DNA of 37,684 bases from Capnocytophaga catalasegens. GTDB taxonomy: Bacteria > Bacteroidota > Bacteroidia > Flavobacteriales > Flavobacteriaceae. The stretch lies in assembly GCF_026005215.1 (NCBI RefSeq), contig NZ_BPMA01000037.1:20499-58182 (forward strand), given 5' to 3'. Below the pieces are notes generated by a model, which saw nothing but the letters and a program-made list of their open reading frames with translations, did not search any database and was not told where the DNA came from. The stretch's first letter is position 1. The number at the start of each line of letters is the position of its first letter. This document shows positions 15,530 through 24,951 of the stretch, in pieces. The position numbers were made by a program, and so were the translations under genes.

Positions 15530-18500
15530 ATGGTACAAATATTTATCAATCGACCCGTACTCTCAACTGTAATTTCAATCTTAATTGTTATACTGGGTAT
15601 TTTAGGAATTGTGGCTTTGCCCATATCGCAATACCCTGATATATCGCCTGTAACGGTTTCGGTATCGGCAAACTACACCGGAGCGAATGCAGAAACCGTT
15701 TTAAAGTCTGTTGTAATTCCGCTCGAAGAACAAATAAATGGTGTGGAGAACATGGATTATATTTCCTCGACCGCTACCAACAACGGACAGGCATCAATAA
15801 ACGTATTTTTCAAGCAGGGAACAGACCCCGATATTGCCGTAGTTAATGTACAGAATCGGGTAGCTCGTGCTAACTCTATCTTACCTAGTGAAGTTACACG
15901 GGCAGGAGTTATCACGCAAAAGCAAAACTCTGGAGCGCTGATGTTCCTTACGTTTTATTCAGAAAATAAGGGCTTGGACGATACCTTTTTGCAAAATTAC
16001 CTAAACATCAATATCATTCCTGCCTTAAAGCGTATAAATGGTGTGGGTGATGCCTCAGTTTTTGGTGGCAAAGATTACTCAATGCGCATTTGGCTATGCC
16101 CCGAAAAGTTAGCTGCTTACGGCTTAAATCCTTCGGAAGTTACTGCCGCTATTTCTGACCAAAGTAGAGAGGCTGCCGCAGGTTCTATCGGTCAGAACGT
16201 AGGGGGGACTTACGAGTATGTAATCCGCTATAAGGGAAAGTTTGACGATGCTTCTGAGTATGAGAATATCGTAATCAAGGCTCTTGACGGCGGTCGCATT
16301 TTGCGATTAAAAGATGTAGCGGACATCGAATTGGGGTCTTTATCTTATACAGGCTTTGCGCAGAATAATGGCAACCCAGCTGTTTCAATGGGAATCTTCC
16401 AGACGCCTGGCTCGAATGCACGTGATATTATCAACGAAATAAAAGCCTACCTACAAAAAGCACAATCTTCCTTCCCCGAAGGTATTAACTACACCATTAA
16501 TATGGACTCCAACGAGTTCTTAGATGCTTCCATTGCCAAAGTATTGACCACTTTGCTTGAAGCATTCTTATTGGTGTTCTTAGTTGTATATATTTTCTTA
16601 CAAGATTTTCGTTCGACACTGATACCTGCTATTGCTGTTCCGGTATCAATAGTTGGTACTTTCTTCTTCTTAAACCTATTTGGTTATTCAATAAATATGC
16701 TTACGCTCTTCGCTCTGGTACTTGCTATTGGTATTGTAGTTGATGACGCAATCATTGTAGTAGAAGCGGTACATGCGAAAATGGAAGACATGCATCAGAA
16801 AGCCAAGTCTGCCACCATTGGAGCTATGCACGAGATAACGGGCGCTATTATTTCGGTTACCTTAGTAATGGCTGCGGTATTCGTTCCGGTAACTTTCATA
16901 GGAGGGACAACGGGTGTTTTCTACAAACAATTTGGTATTACGCTTATTGTATCGATTGTTATTTCGGCAATCAATGCCCTTACACTAAGTCCTGTATTGT
17001 GTTCGCTTTTCCTTAAACCACATGGAGATAAAGCATATCAAGAAAAATCGTTCATAGGAAAGGCTTTTCATAAGTTTAATATTGCTTTCGAGGCAGCAAC
17101 TACCCGATATGGGAAAACCTTTACTTTCTTTTTGCGACACAAGTGGGTAACTTTAGTGCTTTTTGTACTGGCAGGCGTAGCGCTTTATTATAGTAATGCT
17201 ACGATGAAAAAGGGATTTGTACCTATCGAAGACAATAGCCTACTAATGATAAATGTTGAACTGATACCCGGCGCTTCTATGGAACGAACTGCCAATATAT
17301 TGAGCGAGGTACAGAAACGAGCTCGTAAAATCGATGGAATACAATCAGTTACCACTATTTCAGGGCGTAGCTTCATATCAGGAGCAGGAAGTAACTATGG
17401 TATGGGCTTTCTTCGGCTGAAACCCTTTGTAGAACGCCAACATGACCTCAATCAATCCATTGAATCAATCGTAATGCAAGCATTCGGAGCAGTTGCTTCA
17501 ATACCCGATGCACGTATTATCTTCTTTCAACCCCCTGCTATACCAGGGTTTGGGCTAAACTCAGGATTTTCAGTAGCTTTGTTAGACAAATCGGGGGGAG
17601 AAATTACTCAGTTGAACGAAACCACGCAACATTTTATAGGAGAATTGACCAAGCGCCCCGAGATTCAGTATGTACAAACTTCGTTCAATGTGAATTATCC
17701 ACAATATGAACTCTCAATGAATGTAGAGCGTGCCTTCCAATCAGGAGTTTCAGTAAGCACATTGTTAGCAACATTGCAAAATTATATAGGTGGATTGTAC
17801 GCAACAGACTTTACCAAGTACGGGAAACAATTTCGCGTGATGGTGCAATCACTTCCCGATGATCGAAAAAATATTCAGAGCTTGGACAAACTTATGGTAC
17901 GGACATCAAGCGGAGAAATGGCTCCTGTATCACAATTCGTAACCTTAGAGCGTGTATTTGGTCCGCAGAGTGTAAATCGATATAACTTATTCACTTCTGT
18001 CAATCTTACCGGAGCCAATGCCGAAGGATATAGTACAGGCGATGCTCTCAAAGCTGTACAAGAAGTAGCCACTCAGACCCTTAGTACTAATTATGCCATC
18101 GATTATACAGGACTTACACGCGAGGAACAAAAAGCTGGGTCACAAACCTTAATTATCTTTCTACTATCGCTCATATTCACATACTTTATACTCTCTGCCC
18201 AGTACGAAAGCTACCTACTTCCTTTGGCAGTAATCTGCTCGCTGCCTTTCGGAATAATGGGTGCTTTCCTCGGACAATGGTTGATGGGACTTGAAAATAA
18301 TATTTACTTCCAGATATCTTTGATTATGCTGGTCGGTCTATTAGCTAAGAATGCAATACTTATCGTAGAATTTGCCGTGCAACGAAGACACCAAGGAGAG
18401 AGCTTATCCAAATCAGCAATAAATGCAGCTATGGCACGATTAAGACCGATATTGATGACATCGTTTGCCTTTATCATTGGTCTATTACCTCTTGTATTTG

Positions 18501-18661
18501 CCAGTGGAATCGGTGCCGCAGGGAATCGTTCTGTTGCCACAGGAGCTGTAAGCGGTTTACTTATTGGTACATTTATCGGACTGATAGTAATCCCCGTACT
18601 TTATGTTATTTTCCAATGGTTTCAAGAGAAGATTTCAGAAAAATTTTCTACCTCAGAATAA
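15530..18661 (+). CDS. RND-type multidrug efflux permease (HAE1 family, AcrB-like)
   Basis: The 1043-residue protein is the proton-driven inner membrane pump of a tripartite efflux system. It has the family's full length and the doubled layout of one helix, a large periplasmic loop and a bundle of helices, twice. The N-terminus FINRPVLSTVISILIVILG and the start of the first periplasmic loop, LPISQYPDISPVTVSVSANY, are typical. The proton relay residues are intact: Asp405-Asp406 in GIVVDDAIIVVEAV and Lys940 in GLLAKNAILIVEFA, matching AcrB Asp407/408 and Lys940. The partner channel and adaptor genes lie upstream but are separated by the DUF6261 unit. Substrates cannot be told from sequence. A strong hairpin terminator follows. 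Confidence 0.95.
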   Translation: MVQIFINRPVLSTVISILIVILGILGIVALPISQYPDISPVTVSVSANYTGANAETVLKSVVIPLEEQINGVENMDYISSTATNNGQASINVFFKQGTDPDIAVVNVQNRVARANSILPSEVTRAGVITQKQNSGALMFLTFYSENKGLDDTFLQNYLNINIIPALKRINGVGDASVFGGKDYSMRIWLCPEKLAAYGLNPSEVTAAISDQSREAAAGSIGQNVGGTYEYVIRYKGKFDDASEYENIVIKALDGGRILRLKDVADIELGSLSYTGFAQNNGNPAVSMGIFQTPGSNARDIINEIKAYLQKAQSSFPEGINYTINMDSNEFLDASIAKVLTTLLEAFLLVFLVVYIFLQDFRSTLIPAIAVPVSIVGTFFFLNLFGYSINMLTLFALVLAIGIVVDDAIIVVEAVHAKMEDMHQKAKSATIGAMHEITGAIISVTLVMAAVFVPVTFIGGTTGVFYKQFGITLIVSIVISAINALTLSPVLCSLFLKPHGDKAYQEKSFIGKAFHKFNIAFEAATTRYGKTFTFFLRHKWVTLVLFVLAGVALYYSNATMKKGFVPIEDNSLLMINVELIPGASMERTANILSEVQKRARKIDGIQSVTTISGRSFISGAGSNYGMGFLRLKPFVERQHDLNQSIESIVMQAFGAVASIPDARIIFFQPPAIPGFGLNSGFSVALLDKSGGEITQLNETTQHFIGELTKRPEIQYVQTSFNVNYPQYELSMNVERAFQSGVSVSTLLATLQNYIGGLYATDFTKYGKQFRVMVQSLPDDRKNIQSLDKLMVRTSSGEMAPVSQFVTLERVFGPQSVNRYNLFTSVNLTGANAEGYSTGDALKAVQEVATQTLSTNYAIDYTGLTREEQKAGSQTLIIFLLSLIFTYFILSAQYESYLLPLAVICSLPFGIMGAFLGQWLMGLENNIYFQISLIMLVGLLAKNAILIVEFAVQRRHQGESLSKSAINAAMARLRPILMTSFAFIIGLLPLVFASGIGAAGNRSVATGAVSGLLIGTFIGLIVIPVLYVIFQWFQEKISEKFSTSE

Positions 18662-18687
18662 GTATATTTTAGTTATTTAATAAAGTT

Positions 18688-18724
18688 AGTTGCTATAATA
18701 TTCATATTATAGCAACTTTTTTTT
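18688..18724 (+). terminator. Terminator after the RND pump gene
   Basis: AGTTGCTATAATA and TATTATAGCAACT form a perfect 13-bp stem around a 4-base loop, followed by a run of T. Confidence 0.9.
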
Positions 18725-18733
18725 AATATTTTT

Positions 18734-18763
18734 TTGTATAATAATTAAAATAATGTACCTTTG
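18734..18763 (+). promoter_or_regulatory. Promoter of the NTF2-like gene
   Basis: TTG at 18734-18736 (inside TTTTG) and TACCTTTG at 18756-18763 have a 19-base gap; the ATG follows at 18805. Confidence 0.7.
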
Positions 18764-18804
18764 CAACCTATTTTTTTTAGTATAAATCTATATTTTTTTA
18801 ACAA

Positions 18805-19335
18805 ATGAAACAATTTTTTATTCTATCTACTCTACTTCTGACTTCAATAAATAGTTTTTGCCAACATACAAAATCGAATACCTATTCACAAAAACAAACT
18901 TTATTAGAAGATAAACAAGCTCTTCGAGAACTTGTCGATGATATATCAATACTTACAGATGATAAAAATACTTCGTTACAAGTACTTTTATTTACAGAAA
19001 ATGCTACAATGGAAAGCTATCAAGATAGTCAACTCTTGTCAAAAAGGTCAGGAAGGAAACAAATAACCGAATTCTTTAACGAATATCTTGATCTATTTGA
19101 AACAACCTACCATACCAATGGACAACAAAAACTAACCATTAAAGGCAATAAAGCAACTGGAGTTACCTATTGTCAGGCAGTACTTATCAGCAAGCAAGAT
19201 GGGCATCACCTTAGAACTACCAGTGGAATTATTTATTACGATACTTACGTAAAAGAAAAAGGTAAATGGTATATCGCCAAGCGAATTACCAATATTCGTT
19301 GGAGTGATGTGAAAGAATTAAAAATAGGTCAATGA
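18805..19335 (+). CDS. Exported NTF2/SnoaL-like protein
   Basis: The 176-residue product has a signal peptide (MKQFFILSTLLLTSINSFCQ), so it should be exported to the periplasm or beyond. The rest fits an NTF2-like cone fold of the SnoaL type: an N-terminal helix (EDKQALRELVDDISILTDD), the segment FTENATMESYQD, GRKQITEFFNEYLDLFE, and three long C-terminal strands ending in GKWYIAKRITNIRWSD. These folds bind small hydrophobic molecules or catalyse reactions on them; neither a ligand nor catalytic residues can be assigned. It is monocistronic, flanked by terminators on both sides. Confidence 0.7.
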   Translation: MKQFFILSTLLLTSINSFCQHTKSNTYSQKQTLLEDKQALRELVDDISILTDDKNTSLQVLLFTENATMESYQDSQLLSKRSGRKQITEFFNEYLDLFETTYHTNGQQKLTIKGNKATGVTYCQAVLISKQDGHHLRTTSGIIYYDTYVKEKGKWYIAKRITNIRWSDVKELKIGQ

Positions 19336-19345
19336 TAATAAAACA

Positions 19346-19371
19346 AATAGCCCGAAAGTATTCGGGCTATT
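19346..19371. terminator. Bidirectional terminator between the NTF2-like gene and obg
   Basis: AATAGCCCGAA and TTCGGGCTATT form a perfect 11-bp stem with a 4-base loop, between convergent genes. Confidence 0.85.
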
Positions 19372-19429
19372 CTATTTATTCTAAATCTACCTGCTCTAAT
19401 CAGGTTACAAACTTTATCTATATAAAAAT

Positions 19430-20440
19430 TTATGATTTGGAGTGCGTTTTAAGGATATCCCAAAGCATATCTTTCAGTTGGGTAATGCCTTTACCAGATA
19501 CCGCCGAAATGAATAGATAAGGTGTGCCTCCAAACTTTCCTTTTATCTCCGTATCAATTGCTATTTGTAGCTCATCGTCAAGCATATCGCTCTTAGAAAT
19601 TGCAATAATGCGCTCCTTATCCAACAATTCAGGATTGTATGCTTTGAGTTCGTTTAGCAAGATATGATATTGTTCCAAAATATTACTATCGGCAGGTATC
19701 AGAAAAAGTAGAGTCGCATTGCGTTCAATATGCCGCAAGAAGTAATGCCCCAAACCTTTCCCCTGCGAAGCTCCTTCTATAATACCCGGTATATCAGCTA
19801 TGGCAAACGACTGATAATCACGATGCTGAACAATTCCCAAGTTGGGTTTCATCGTAGTAAAGGGATAGTCCGCAATCTTGGGCTTTGCAGAAGTGAGAAC
19901 CGACAAGAGTGTTGATTTTCCAGCATTTGGAAAGCCAACCAAACCTACATCAGCCAAAATTTTAAGCTCTAAAAGTATCTCTAACTCCTCTCCCGCAATA
20001 CCAGGTTGAGCATATCGAGGCGTTTGATTGGTTGCTGAGCGAAAGTGCCAGTTTCCCAATCCACCTTTTCCTCCTTTTAGAATCGCTTTTTCCTCCTTAT
20101 CTTGTGTTATTTCACAGAGAATCTCTCCTGTTTCAGCATTTTTAACAAGTGTACCTAAGGGTACGTCAAGAAATACGTCATTTCCATCAGCTCCTGTACT
20201 GCGATTACTTCCTCCATCTTGCCCGTTTCCTGCTCTGAAATGCTTCTCAAATTTGAAATGAATTAGTGTCCATAGGTTTTTATTTCCTCGAACGATAATA
20301 TTCCCGCCACGTCCACCATCGCCACCATCGGGTCCTCCTTTGGGAACAAATTTTTCTCTGTGTAAGTGCATAGAGCCTTTGCCGCCGTTGCCCGATGTCA
20401 CAAAAACTTTTACATAATCGGTAAAATTTCCTTCTGTCAT
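19430..20440 (-). CDS. obg: GTPase Obg/CgtA
   Basis: Obg is an essential GTPase that binds the large ribosomal subunit and links ribosome assembly to growth and stress. The 336-residue protein has the Gly-rich Obg fold in the first 155 residues (for example [17 protein letters not shown] and [11 protein letters not shown]), then the G domain with G1 GFPNAGKST (169-177), [16 protein letters not shown] as G3 and switch II, and SKSD as the G4 motif. It ends soon after the G domain, without the variable C-terminal extension found in some phyla. A TATTTTTG element at 20458-20465 on the minus strand lies 17 bases upstream. Confidence 0.95.
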   Translation of the reverse strand: MTEGNFTDYVKVFVTSGNGGKGSMHLHREKFVPKGGPDGGDGGRGGNIIVRGNKNLWTLIHFKFEKHFRAGNGQDGGSNRSTGADGNDVFLDVPLGTLVKNAETGEILCEITQDKEEKAILKGGKGGLGNWHFRSATNQTPRYAQPGIAGEELEILLELKILADVGLVGFPNAGKSTLLSVLTSAKPKIADYPFTTMKPNLGIVQHRDYQSFAIADIPGIIEGASQGKGLGHYFLRHIERNATLLFLIPADSNILEQYHILLNELKAYNPELLDKERIIAISKSDMLDDELQIAIDTEIKGKFGGTPYLFISAVSGKGITQLKDMLWDILKTHSKS

Positions 20441-20457
20441 AGCCTAAAATATTTCGG

Positions 20458-20465
20458 CAAAAATA
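20458..20465 (-). promoter_or_regulatory. -7 element of the obg promoter
   Basis: On the minus strand it reads TATTTTTG. No TTG at the ideal distance was found. Confidence 0.45.
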
Positions 20466-20663
20466 CAATTTTTTACGGATTTGTTTTTACAAAAATAGAA
20501 TTTTCATTGTCTAACAGAAAAAATACTTTATCTATAAACTTTAATTTTCGATTAAAAAAACTTTTTTTATGATTTATTGAGTCAAAATGAAAAGTTTAAC
20601 GAATAATATTTTATTTATTGAAAATAGATTAAGATATTTGCACCCGCAACTATTTTGAAAAGA

Positions 20664-22028
20664 ATGATTCGAACACTAACCATAGGGCTGATACTTTTGA
20701 CCTCATCTACCTTCGCACAATATGGAAGTAGAGATTTGGTTTCTAACGATACTATTCAGCAAATAGAGAGGCAATCCATGGGAATGATGAATGCCTCTGA
20801 AGGAAACCTCTCTGGTTTTAATTCGCCACAAAAAGAAGGTATTATCAATCTTCAAGATAATATCAAAGCAAAGCATTACGACCAAAAGTGGCTCAAAGAA
20901 CTTTCAGACAAAAATGTATTTACGAATTTGTATGCAGATATCCACAAATCATACGATGCTGATGTTACATTTGAGGAATTGTCTACCGACCTTTTGAGAC
21001 AACGATTAGAACTCTTGAATCAAAAAACACCATTTCATATTGAATATAACCCCATTTTGGAACGAGTTATCAAAACTTTTCTCAAAAATAGAAGAGAAGC
21101 CTTGCAGCGGTTAATGAATATTAGTCAATATTATTTCCCTATGTTTGAACAAGAGTTAGTTAAACATAAAATTCCACTTGAAATCAAATACTTAGCCATT
21201 GTAGAATCGGCACTAAATCCAAAAGCAGGTTCACGTATGGGAGCTCAAGGACTTTGGCAATTTATGTACCAAACAGGTAAAATGTATGGGCTTGAAGTAA
21301 GTAATTATGTTGATGAAAGAAGCGACCCTTTACGCTCAACACAAGCTGCAATGAAGTATTTGAATCGGTTATATAGTATTTTCGGCGATTGGGATTTAGT
21401 TTTGGCAGCATATAACTCGGGACCAGGCAATGTTACCAAAGCTATGAGACGTTCTGGAGGTAAAACTAATTATTGGAATTTACGTCCATATCTTCCAAAT
21501 GAAACAGCAGGATATATACCCGCATTCTTGGCGACACTTTATATTTTTGAATATGCCAAAGAACACGGATTTAGACCTGAAAAACGAAATAATATATTCT
21601 TTGACACCGATACCATTCAGGTAAAACGACATATTCCTTTTCAAGATATTGCTGATGTAGTTGGAATGACTGAGCAAGAAATAGAATTTCTTAATCCATC
21701 GTATTCACTAAATGTTGTGCCTTATGTAGAAGGAAAGAATTATGGATTGAGGTTACCTATTGAAGTCATTGGGAAATTTGTTAATAATGAAGAAATAATA
21801 TATGCTTATATTGACCAAAGGTTGTCAGAAAGAGAAAAACCATTGCCTGAATTGCTGAAAAATTCTTCTACTCTAAGTCAGGGAGGGAAATATCATAAAG
21901 TACAAAAAGGAGATAATTTGGGGCGAATTGCCGCCAAATATGGAACTACAATAACTAATTTGAAAAAATGGAATAACCTTAAAGGGACTAATATACAAGT
22001 AGGTCAAAGACTTATTGTGAGGCGATAA
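20664..22028 (+). CDS. mltD: Lytic murein transglycosylase with C-terminal LysM (MltD-like)
   Basis: It cleaves the glycan strands of peptidoglycan. I choose the ATG at 20664 (454 residues, signal peptide MIRTLTIGLILLTSSTFAQ); a TTG three codons upstream at 20655 is possible. The SLT/goose-lysozyme-like domain is at about 160-300, with the catalytic Glu181 in LAIVESALNP, then AGSRMGAQGLWQFM and VLAAYNSGPGNV. A divergent LysM-like segment follows (DIADVVGMTEQEIEFLNPSY). The last 50 residues are a clear LysM domain (KVQKGDNLGRIAAKYGTT). The weak -7 element GATATTTG at 20633-20640 precedes it, and a strong hairpin follows the stop. Confidence 0.9.
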   Translation: MIRTLTIGLILLTSSTFAQYGSRDLVSNDTIQQIERQSMGMMNASEGNLSGFNSPQKEGIINLQDNIKAKHYDQKWLKELSDKNVFTNLYADIHKSYDADVTFEELSTDLLRQRLELLNQKTPFHIEYNPILERVIKTFLKNRREALQRLMNISQYYFPMFEQELVKHKIPLEIKYLAIVESALNPKAGSRMGAQGLWQFMYQTGKMYGLEVSNYVDERSDPLRSTQAAMKYLNRLYSIFGDWDLVLAAYNSGPGNVTKAMRRSGGKTNYWNLRPYLPNETAGYIPAFLATLYIFEYAKEHGFRPEKRNNIFFDTDTIQVKRHIPFQDIADVVGMTEQEIEFLNPSYSLNVVPYVEGKNYGLRLPIEVIGKFVNNEEIIYAYIDQRLSEREKPLPELLKNSSTLSQGGKYHKVQKGDNLGRIAAKYGTTITNLKKWNNLKGTNIQVGQRLIVRR

Positions 22029-22078
22029 GAGATTTATTTTTCGTTTTTTTTCATAATATTTATTTTTTAGTAGTTTAA

Positions 22079-22105
22079 GTGAGGAAACATTTCCTCACTT
22101 TTTTT
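22079..22105 (+). terminator. Terminator after the transglycosylase gene
   Basis: GTGAGGAA and TTCCTCAC form an 8-bp stem with loop ACAT, followed by seven T. The GTG that would begin the longest version of the dxs frame is the first base triplet of this hairpin. Confidence 0.85.
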
Positions 22106-22146
22106 GAAATCTATACAGATTTAAGTTCTATTACGAAAAAAAATAC

Positions 22147-22154
22147 TACTTTTG
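22147..22154 (+). promoter_or_regulatory. -7 element of the dxs-pth promoter
   Basis: TACTTTTG matches TAnnTTTG and ends only five bases before the ATG at 22160. Transcription would start at or next to the start codon, so the mRNA may be leaderless. Confidence 0.5.
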
Positions 22155-22159
22155 TTGCG

Positions 22160-23926
22160 ATGAAATCTTTGTTAGAACATATCATTTCTCCTGTAGATTT
22201 ACGAAAAATTCCTCAGAGAGACTTGCCTCTTTTGGCACAACAAATGCGTGATTTTATTCTAGACATTGTTGCTGCCAAAGAAGGTCATTTGGGTGCAAGT
22301 TTAGGTGTAGTTGAACTAACAATAGCTTTGCATTATATATTTAACACCCCTGACGATATTTTAGTTTGGGACGTGGGACACCAAGCCTACGGACATAAAT
22401 TACTTACTGGCAGGCGTTTAGCTTTTGAAAAAAATAGACAATGGGGAGGAATTTCAGGTTTTCCGAAACAAAATGAAAGTTCTTTTGATAGTTTTGGTGT
22501 TGGACATTCTTCTACATCTATTTCAGCAGTGCTTGGCATGGCTACAGCTTCTCTTTTGCAGGGAAATTTAACTCGTAAACATATTGCTGTTATTGGAGAT
22601 GCTTCTATCGTAAGTGGAATGGCTTTTGAGGCGCTTAATAATGCTGGTAAAAGCGGAACAAATCTGCTTATCATATTGAATGATAATCAAATGGGGATAG
22701 ATCCTTCGGTAGGTGCCTTTCGAGATTATTTGGAAAAATTAGGAACTTTCGCCTCAAAAGATACTTTTTTTTCTGCATTACAAATTGAATATTTGGGCAG
22801 TATAGATGGACATAATTTTTCAGAACTTATCAATAGTTTTCAAAAGGCAAAACAAAGCCAAGCAGTTCAAATACTTCACGTAAGAACCCTAAAAGGAAAA
22901 GGATTTAAGCAAGCTGAAAAAAATCAAACAAAATATCATTCTCCAGGTAAATTTGATCGAAAAACAGGAAATATTCTTCCACAAGAAGACATTTTATTTG
23001 ATAAATATCAAGATGTTTTTGGCAAAACATTACTCGAATTAGCATTAAAAAATTCAAAAATAATAGGGATTACTCCTGCAATGCTTACCGGAAGTTCACT
23101 TACCTATATGAAAGAAAAATTGCCCAAACGTACTTTTGATGTAGGAATAGCAGAACAACATGCCGTAACATTTGCCGCTGGATTAGCCACGCAGGGTATG
23201 CTACCTTATTGCGTCATATATTCTACTTTTCTCCAACGTGCTTATGACCAAATAATTCACGATATAGCTTTGCAAAATCTCCCTGTAATCTTATGTATTG
23301 ACCGAGCAGGACTGGTAGGAGAAGATGGGGCAACTCATCAAGGAGTATTGGATATCGCTTTTTTGCGTTGTGTTCCCAATATGGTTATTTTAGCTCCTTC
23401 TAACGAAATAGAATTCCGTAATATGCTATATACCACTCAGTTACCTGATTGGAAATATCCTACCGCTATTCGCTATCCTCGTGGTAGAGGACACTTATCG
23501 CAATGGAATTTCCCTTTTGAAAAAATTGATTTCGGAAAAGCTCAATGTCTCCAAAAAGGACAGAAATATGCTATTTTAAGCATTGGAACCATAGCTAATA
23601 ATGTACAACAAGCTCTTTTACAATGTGATAATTATAAAGATTTTTCACACTATGATATTCGTTTTATAAAACCCCTGAATGAGCAATTTTTGCATATTAT
23701 TTTTAGTGATTATCAGGCAATTATTACTATCGAAGAGGGTATCGAAAAAGGTGGTTTTGGAAGCGCTATTGCAGAATTTGCTTCACTACACAAATATCAT
23801 AACCCTCTGTATATCAAAGCAATTAAAGATGAATTTATAGAACATGGTAGTGTTGAAATACAAAAAAAATATGTAGGTTTAAGTACCGACAAGCTCGCTA
23901 TTTTCTTTAAAAATTTTAAATCATAA
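22160..23926 (+). CDS. dxs: 1-deoxy-D-xylulose-5-phosphate synthase
   Basis: It joins pyruvate and glyceraldehyde 3-phosphate to 1-deoxyxylulose 5-phosphate with thiamine diphosphate. The product feeds the MEP isoprenoid route and also the thiazole of thiamine and pyridoxal phosphate. I choose the ATG at 22160 (588 residues); the frame is open to 22079, but that part is a terminator and promoter. Motifs are GHLGASLGVVELTIALHYIF, WDVGHQAYGHKLLTGRR, the cofactor motif GDASIVSGMAFEALNNAG...LNDN, and DVGIAEQHAVTFAAGLA with DRAGLVGEDGATHQG in the second half. GDAS instead of the usual GDGA occurs in relatives, so it is not a defect. pth follows after 3 bases. Confidence 0.93.
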   Translation: MKSLLEHIISPVDLRKIPQRDLPLLAQQMRDFILDIVAAKEGHLGASLGVVELTIALHYIFNTPDDILVWDVGHQAYGHKLLTGRRLAFEKNRQWGGISGFPKQNESSFDSFGVGHSSTSISAVLGMATASLLQGNLTRKHIAVIGDASIVSGMAFEALNNAGKSGTNLLIILNDNQMGIDPSVGAFRDYLEKLGTFASKDTFFSALQIEYLGSIDGHNFSELINSFQKAKQSQAVQILHVRTLKGKGFKQAEKNQTKYHSPGKFDRKTGNILPQEDILFDKYQDVFGKTLLELALKNSKIIGITPAMLTGSSLTYMKEKLPKRTFDVGIAEQHAVTFAAGLATQGMLPYCVIYSTFLQRAYDQIIHDIALQNLPVILCIDRAGLVGEDGATHQGVLDIAFLRCVPNMVILAPSNEIEFRNMLYTTQLPDWKYPTAIRYPRGRGHLSQWNFPFEKIDFGKAQCLQKGQKYAILSIGTIANNVQQALLQCDNYKDFSHYDIRFIKPLNEQFLHIIFSDYQAIITIEEGIEKGGFGSAIAEFASLHKYHNPLYIKAIKDEFIEHGSVEIQKKYVGLSTDKLAIFFKNFKS

Positions 23927-23929
23927 CAA

Positions 23930-24496
23930 ATGAAAAAATTTCTTATAGTAGGTTTGGGAAATATAGGTGAAGAATACCGCTATACCCGACACAATATTGG
24001 TTTCTTAGCACTTGATTATATAGCCCAACATTATAATGCAAAATTTGAGACGCAACGTTTGGGCGATGTTCTCGAAATTAGACATAAAGGACGTATTTTT
24101 ATTCTTTTGAAACCTTCTACTTATATGAATTTAAGTGGTAAAGCTATTCGGTATTGGCTTGAAAAAGAAAAAATTTCGCTAAATAATTTGTTAGTAATTA
24201 CTGATGATTTGAATTTGCCTTTCGGAACACTACGAATGAAGAAAAAAGGAAGTGACGGAGGACATAATGGACTTAAAAACATTCAAGCAGAACTAAATAC
24301 GACCGAATATGCTCGTTTTCGCTTTGGTATTAGTGATAATTTCGACAAAGGTAAACAAATAGATTATGTACTTGGACGTTGGAGTGAAGAAGAAATAAAA
24401 CAACTTCCCGAACGCTTTGATAAAATACACCAAGCGATATTTTCTTTTGGACTTTCGGGAGTTGATATTACAATGAATACATTTAATAATAAGTAA
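23930..24496 (+). CDS. pth: Peptidyl-tRNA hydrolase
   Basis: It frees tRNA from peptidyl-tRNA dropped by ribosomes. The 188-residue protein shows all family motifs: GLGNIGEEYRYTRHNIGF with Asn11 and the catalytic His21, KPSTYMNLSGKAI, DDLNLPFGTLRMKKKGSDGGHNGLKNI and a C-terminal YVLGRWSEEE. The length is usual. It starts 3 bases after the dxs stop, so it is cotranscribed with dxs. It converges on dut; a small hairpin overlaps both ends. Confidence 0.95.
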   Translation: MKKFLIVGLGNIGEEYRYTRHNIGFLALDYIAQHYNAKFETQRLGDVLEIRHKGRIFILLKPSTYMNLSGKAIRYWLEKEKISLNNLLVITDDLNLPFGTLRMKKKGSDGGHNGLKNIQAELNTTEYARFRFGISDNFDKGKQIDYVLGRWSEEEIKQLPERFDKIHQAIFSFGLSGVDITMNTFNNK

Positions 24497-24511
24497 GTAT
24501 TATTACTTATT
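24488..24511. terminator. Small hairpin between pth and dut
   Basis: AATAAGTAA and TTACTTATT form a 9-bp A/T-rich stem across the two convergent stop codons. It is a weak candidate for a shared terminator. Confidence 0.4.
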
Positions 24512-24941
24512 TCCCTGTACTTCCGAATCCTCCTTCTCCTCTTTGGGTAGTGCTAAGCGAAGTAACAGATTTCCACTGAATAGTTTCGTGTTGAGCTATG
24601 ACCATTTGTGCAATACGTTCTCCGCTTTCTATAACAAAATTTTCTTGTGAAAAGTTTATCAAAATAACTCCTATTTCTCCTCGATAATCTGCATCAATAG
24701 TTCCAGGAGAGTTCAACACGGTTATTCCTTTTTTGAGTGCCAAACCACTACGCGGGCGTATTTGTGCTTCGTAACCTTGTGGCAATTCGATAAAAAGCCC
24801 TGTTTTGACAAGTACTCGTTCCAAAGGTTTTATGGTTATAGGTTCCGAAATATAGGCTTGAATATCCATGCCTGCTGATAATATAGTTTGATAAGCAGGT
24901 AATGGATTATTAGACTGATTGATAATTTTTATTTGTATCAT
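24507..24941 (-). CDS. dut: dUTP diphosphatase
   Basis: It hydrolyses dUTP to dUMP and diphosphate, keeping uracil out of DNA and supplying dTMP synthesis. The 144-residue protein has the five motifs of the trimeric family in order: [35 protein letters not shown] and the C-terminal [10 protein letters not shown], whose arm closes over the neighbouring subunit's active site. The length is normal. recX lies 10 bases upstream on the same strand, so the two are cotranscribed. Confidence 0.95.
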   Translation of the reverse strand: MIQIKIINQSNNPLPAYQTILSAGMDIQAYISEPITIKPLERVLVKTGLFIELPQGYEAQIRPRSGLALKKGITVLNSPGTIDADYRGEIGVILINFSQENFVIESGERIAQMVIAQHETIQWKSVTSLSTTQRGEGGFGSTGK

Positions 24942-24951
24942 AAATATTTAG

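Noticed and set aside
19332-19520. Small plus-strand gene after the NTF2-like gene
   Set aside because: The frame runs through a terminator hairpin and into the antisense of obg.
22609-22660. Defective thiamine-diphosphate motif in Dxs (GDAS instead of GDGA)
   Set aside because: The same form is familiar from flavobacterial Dxs proteins, and the rest of the site is intact.
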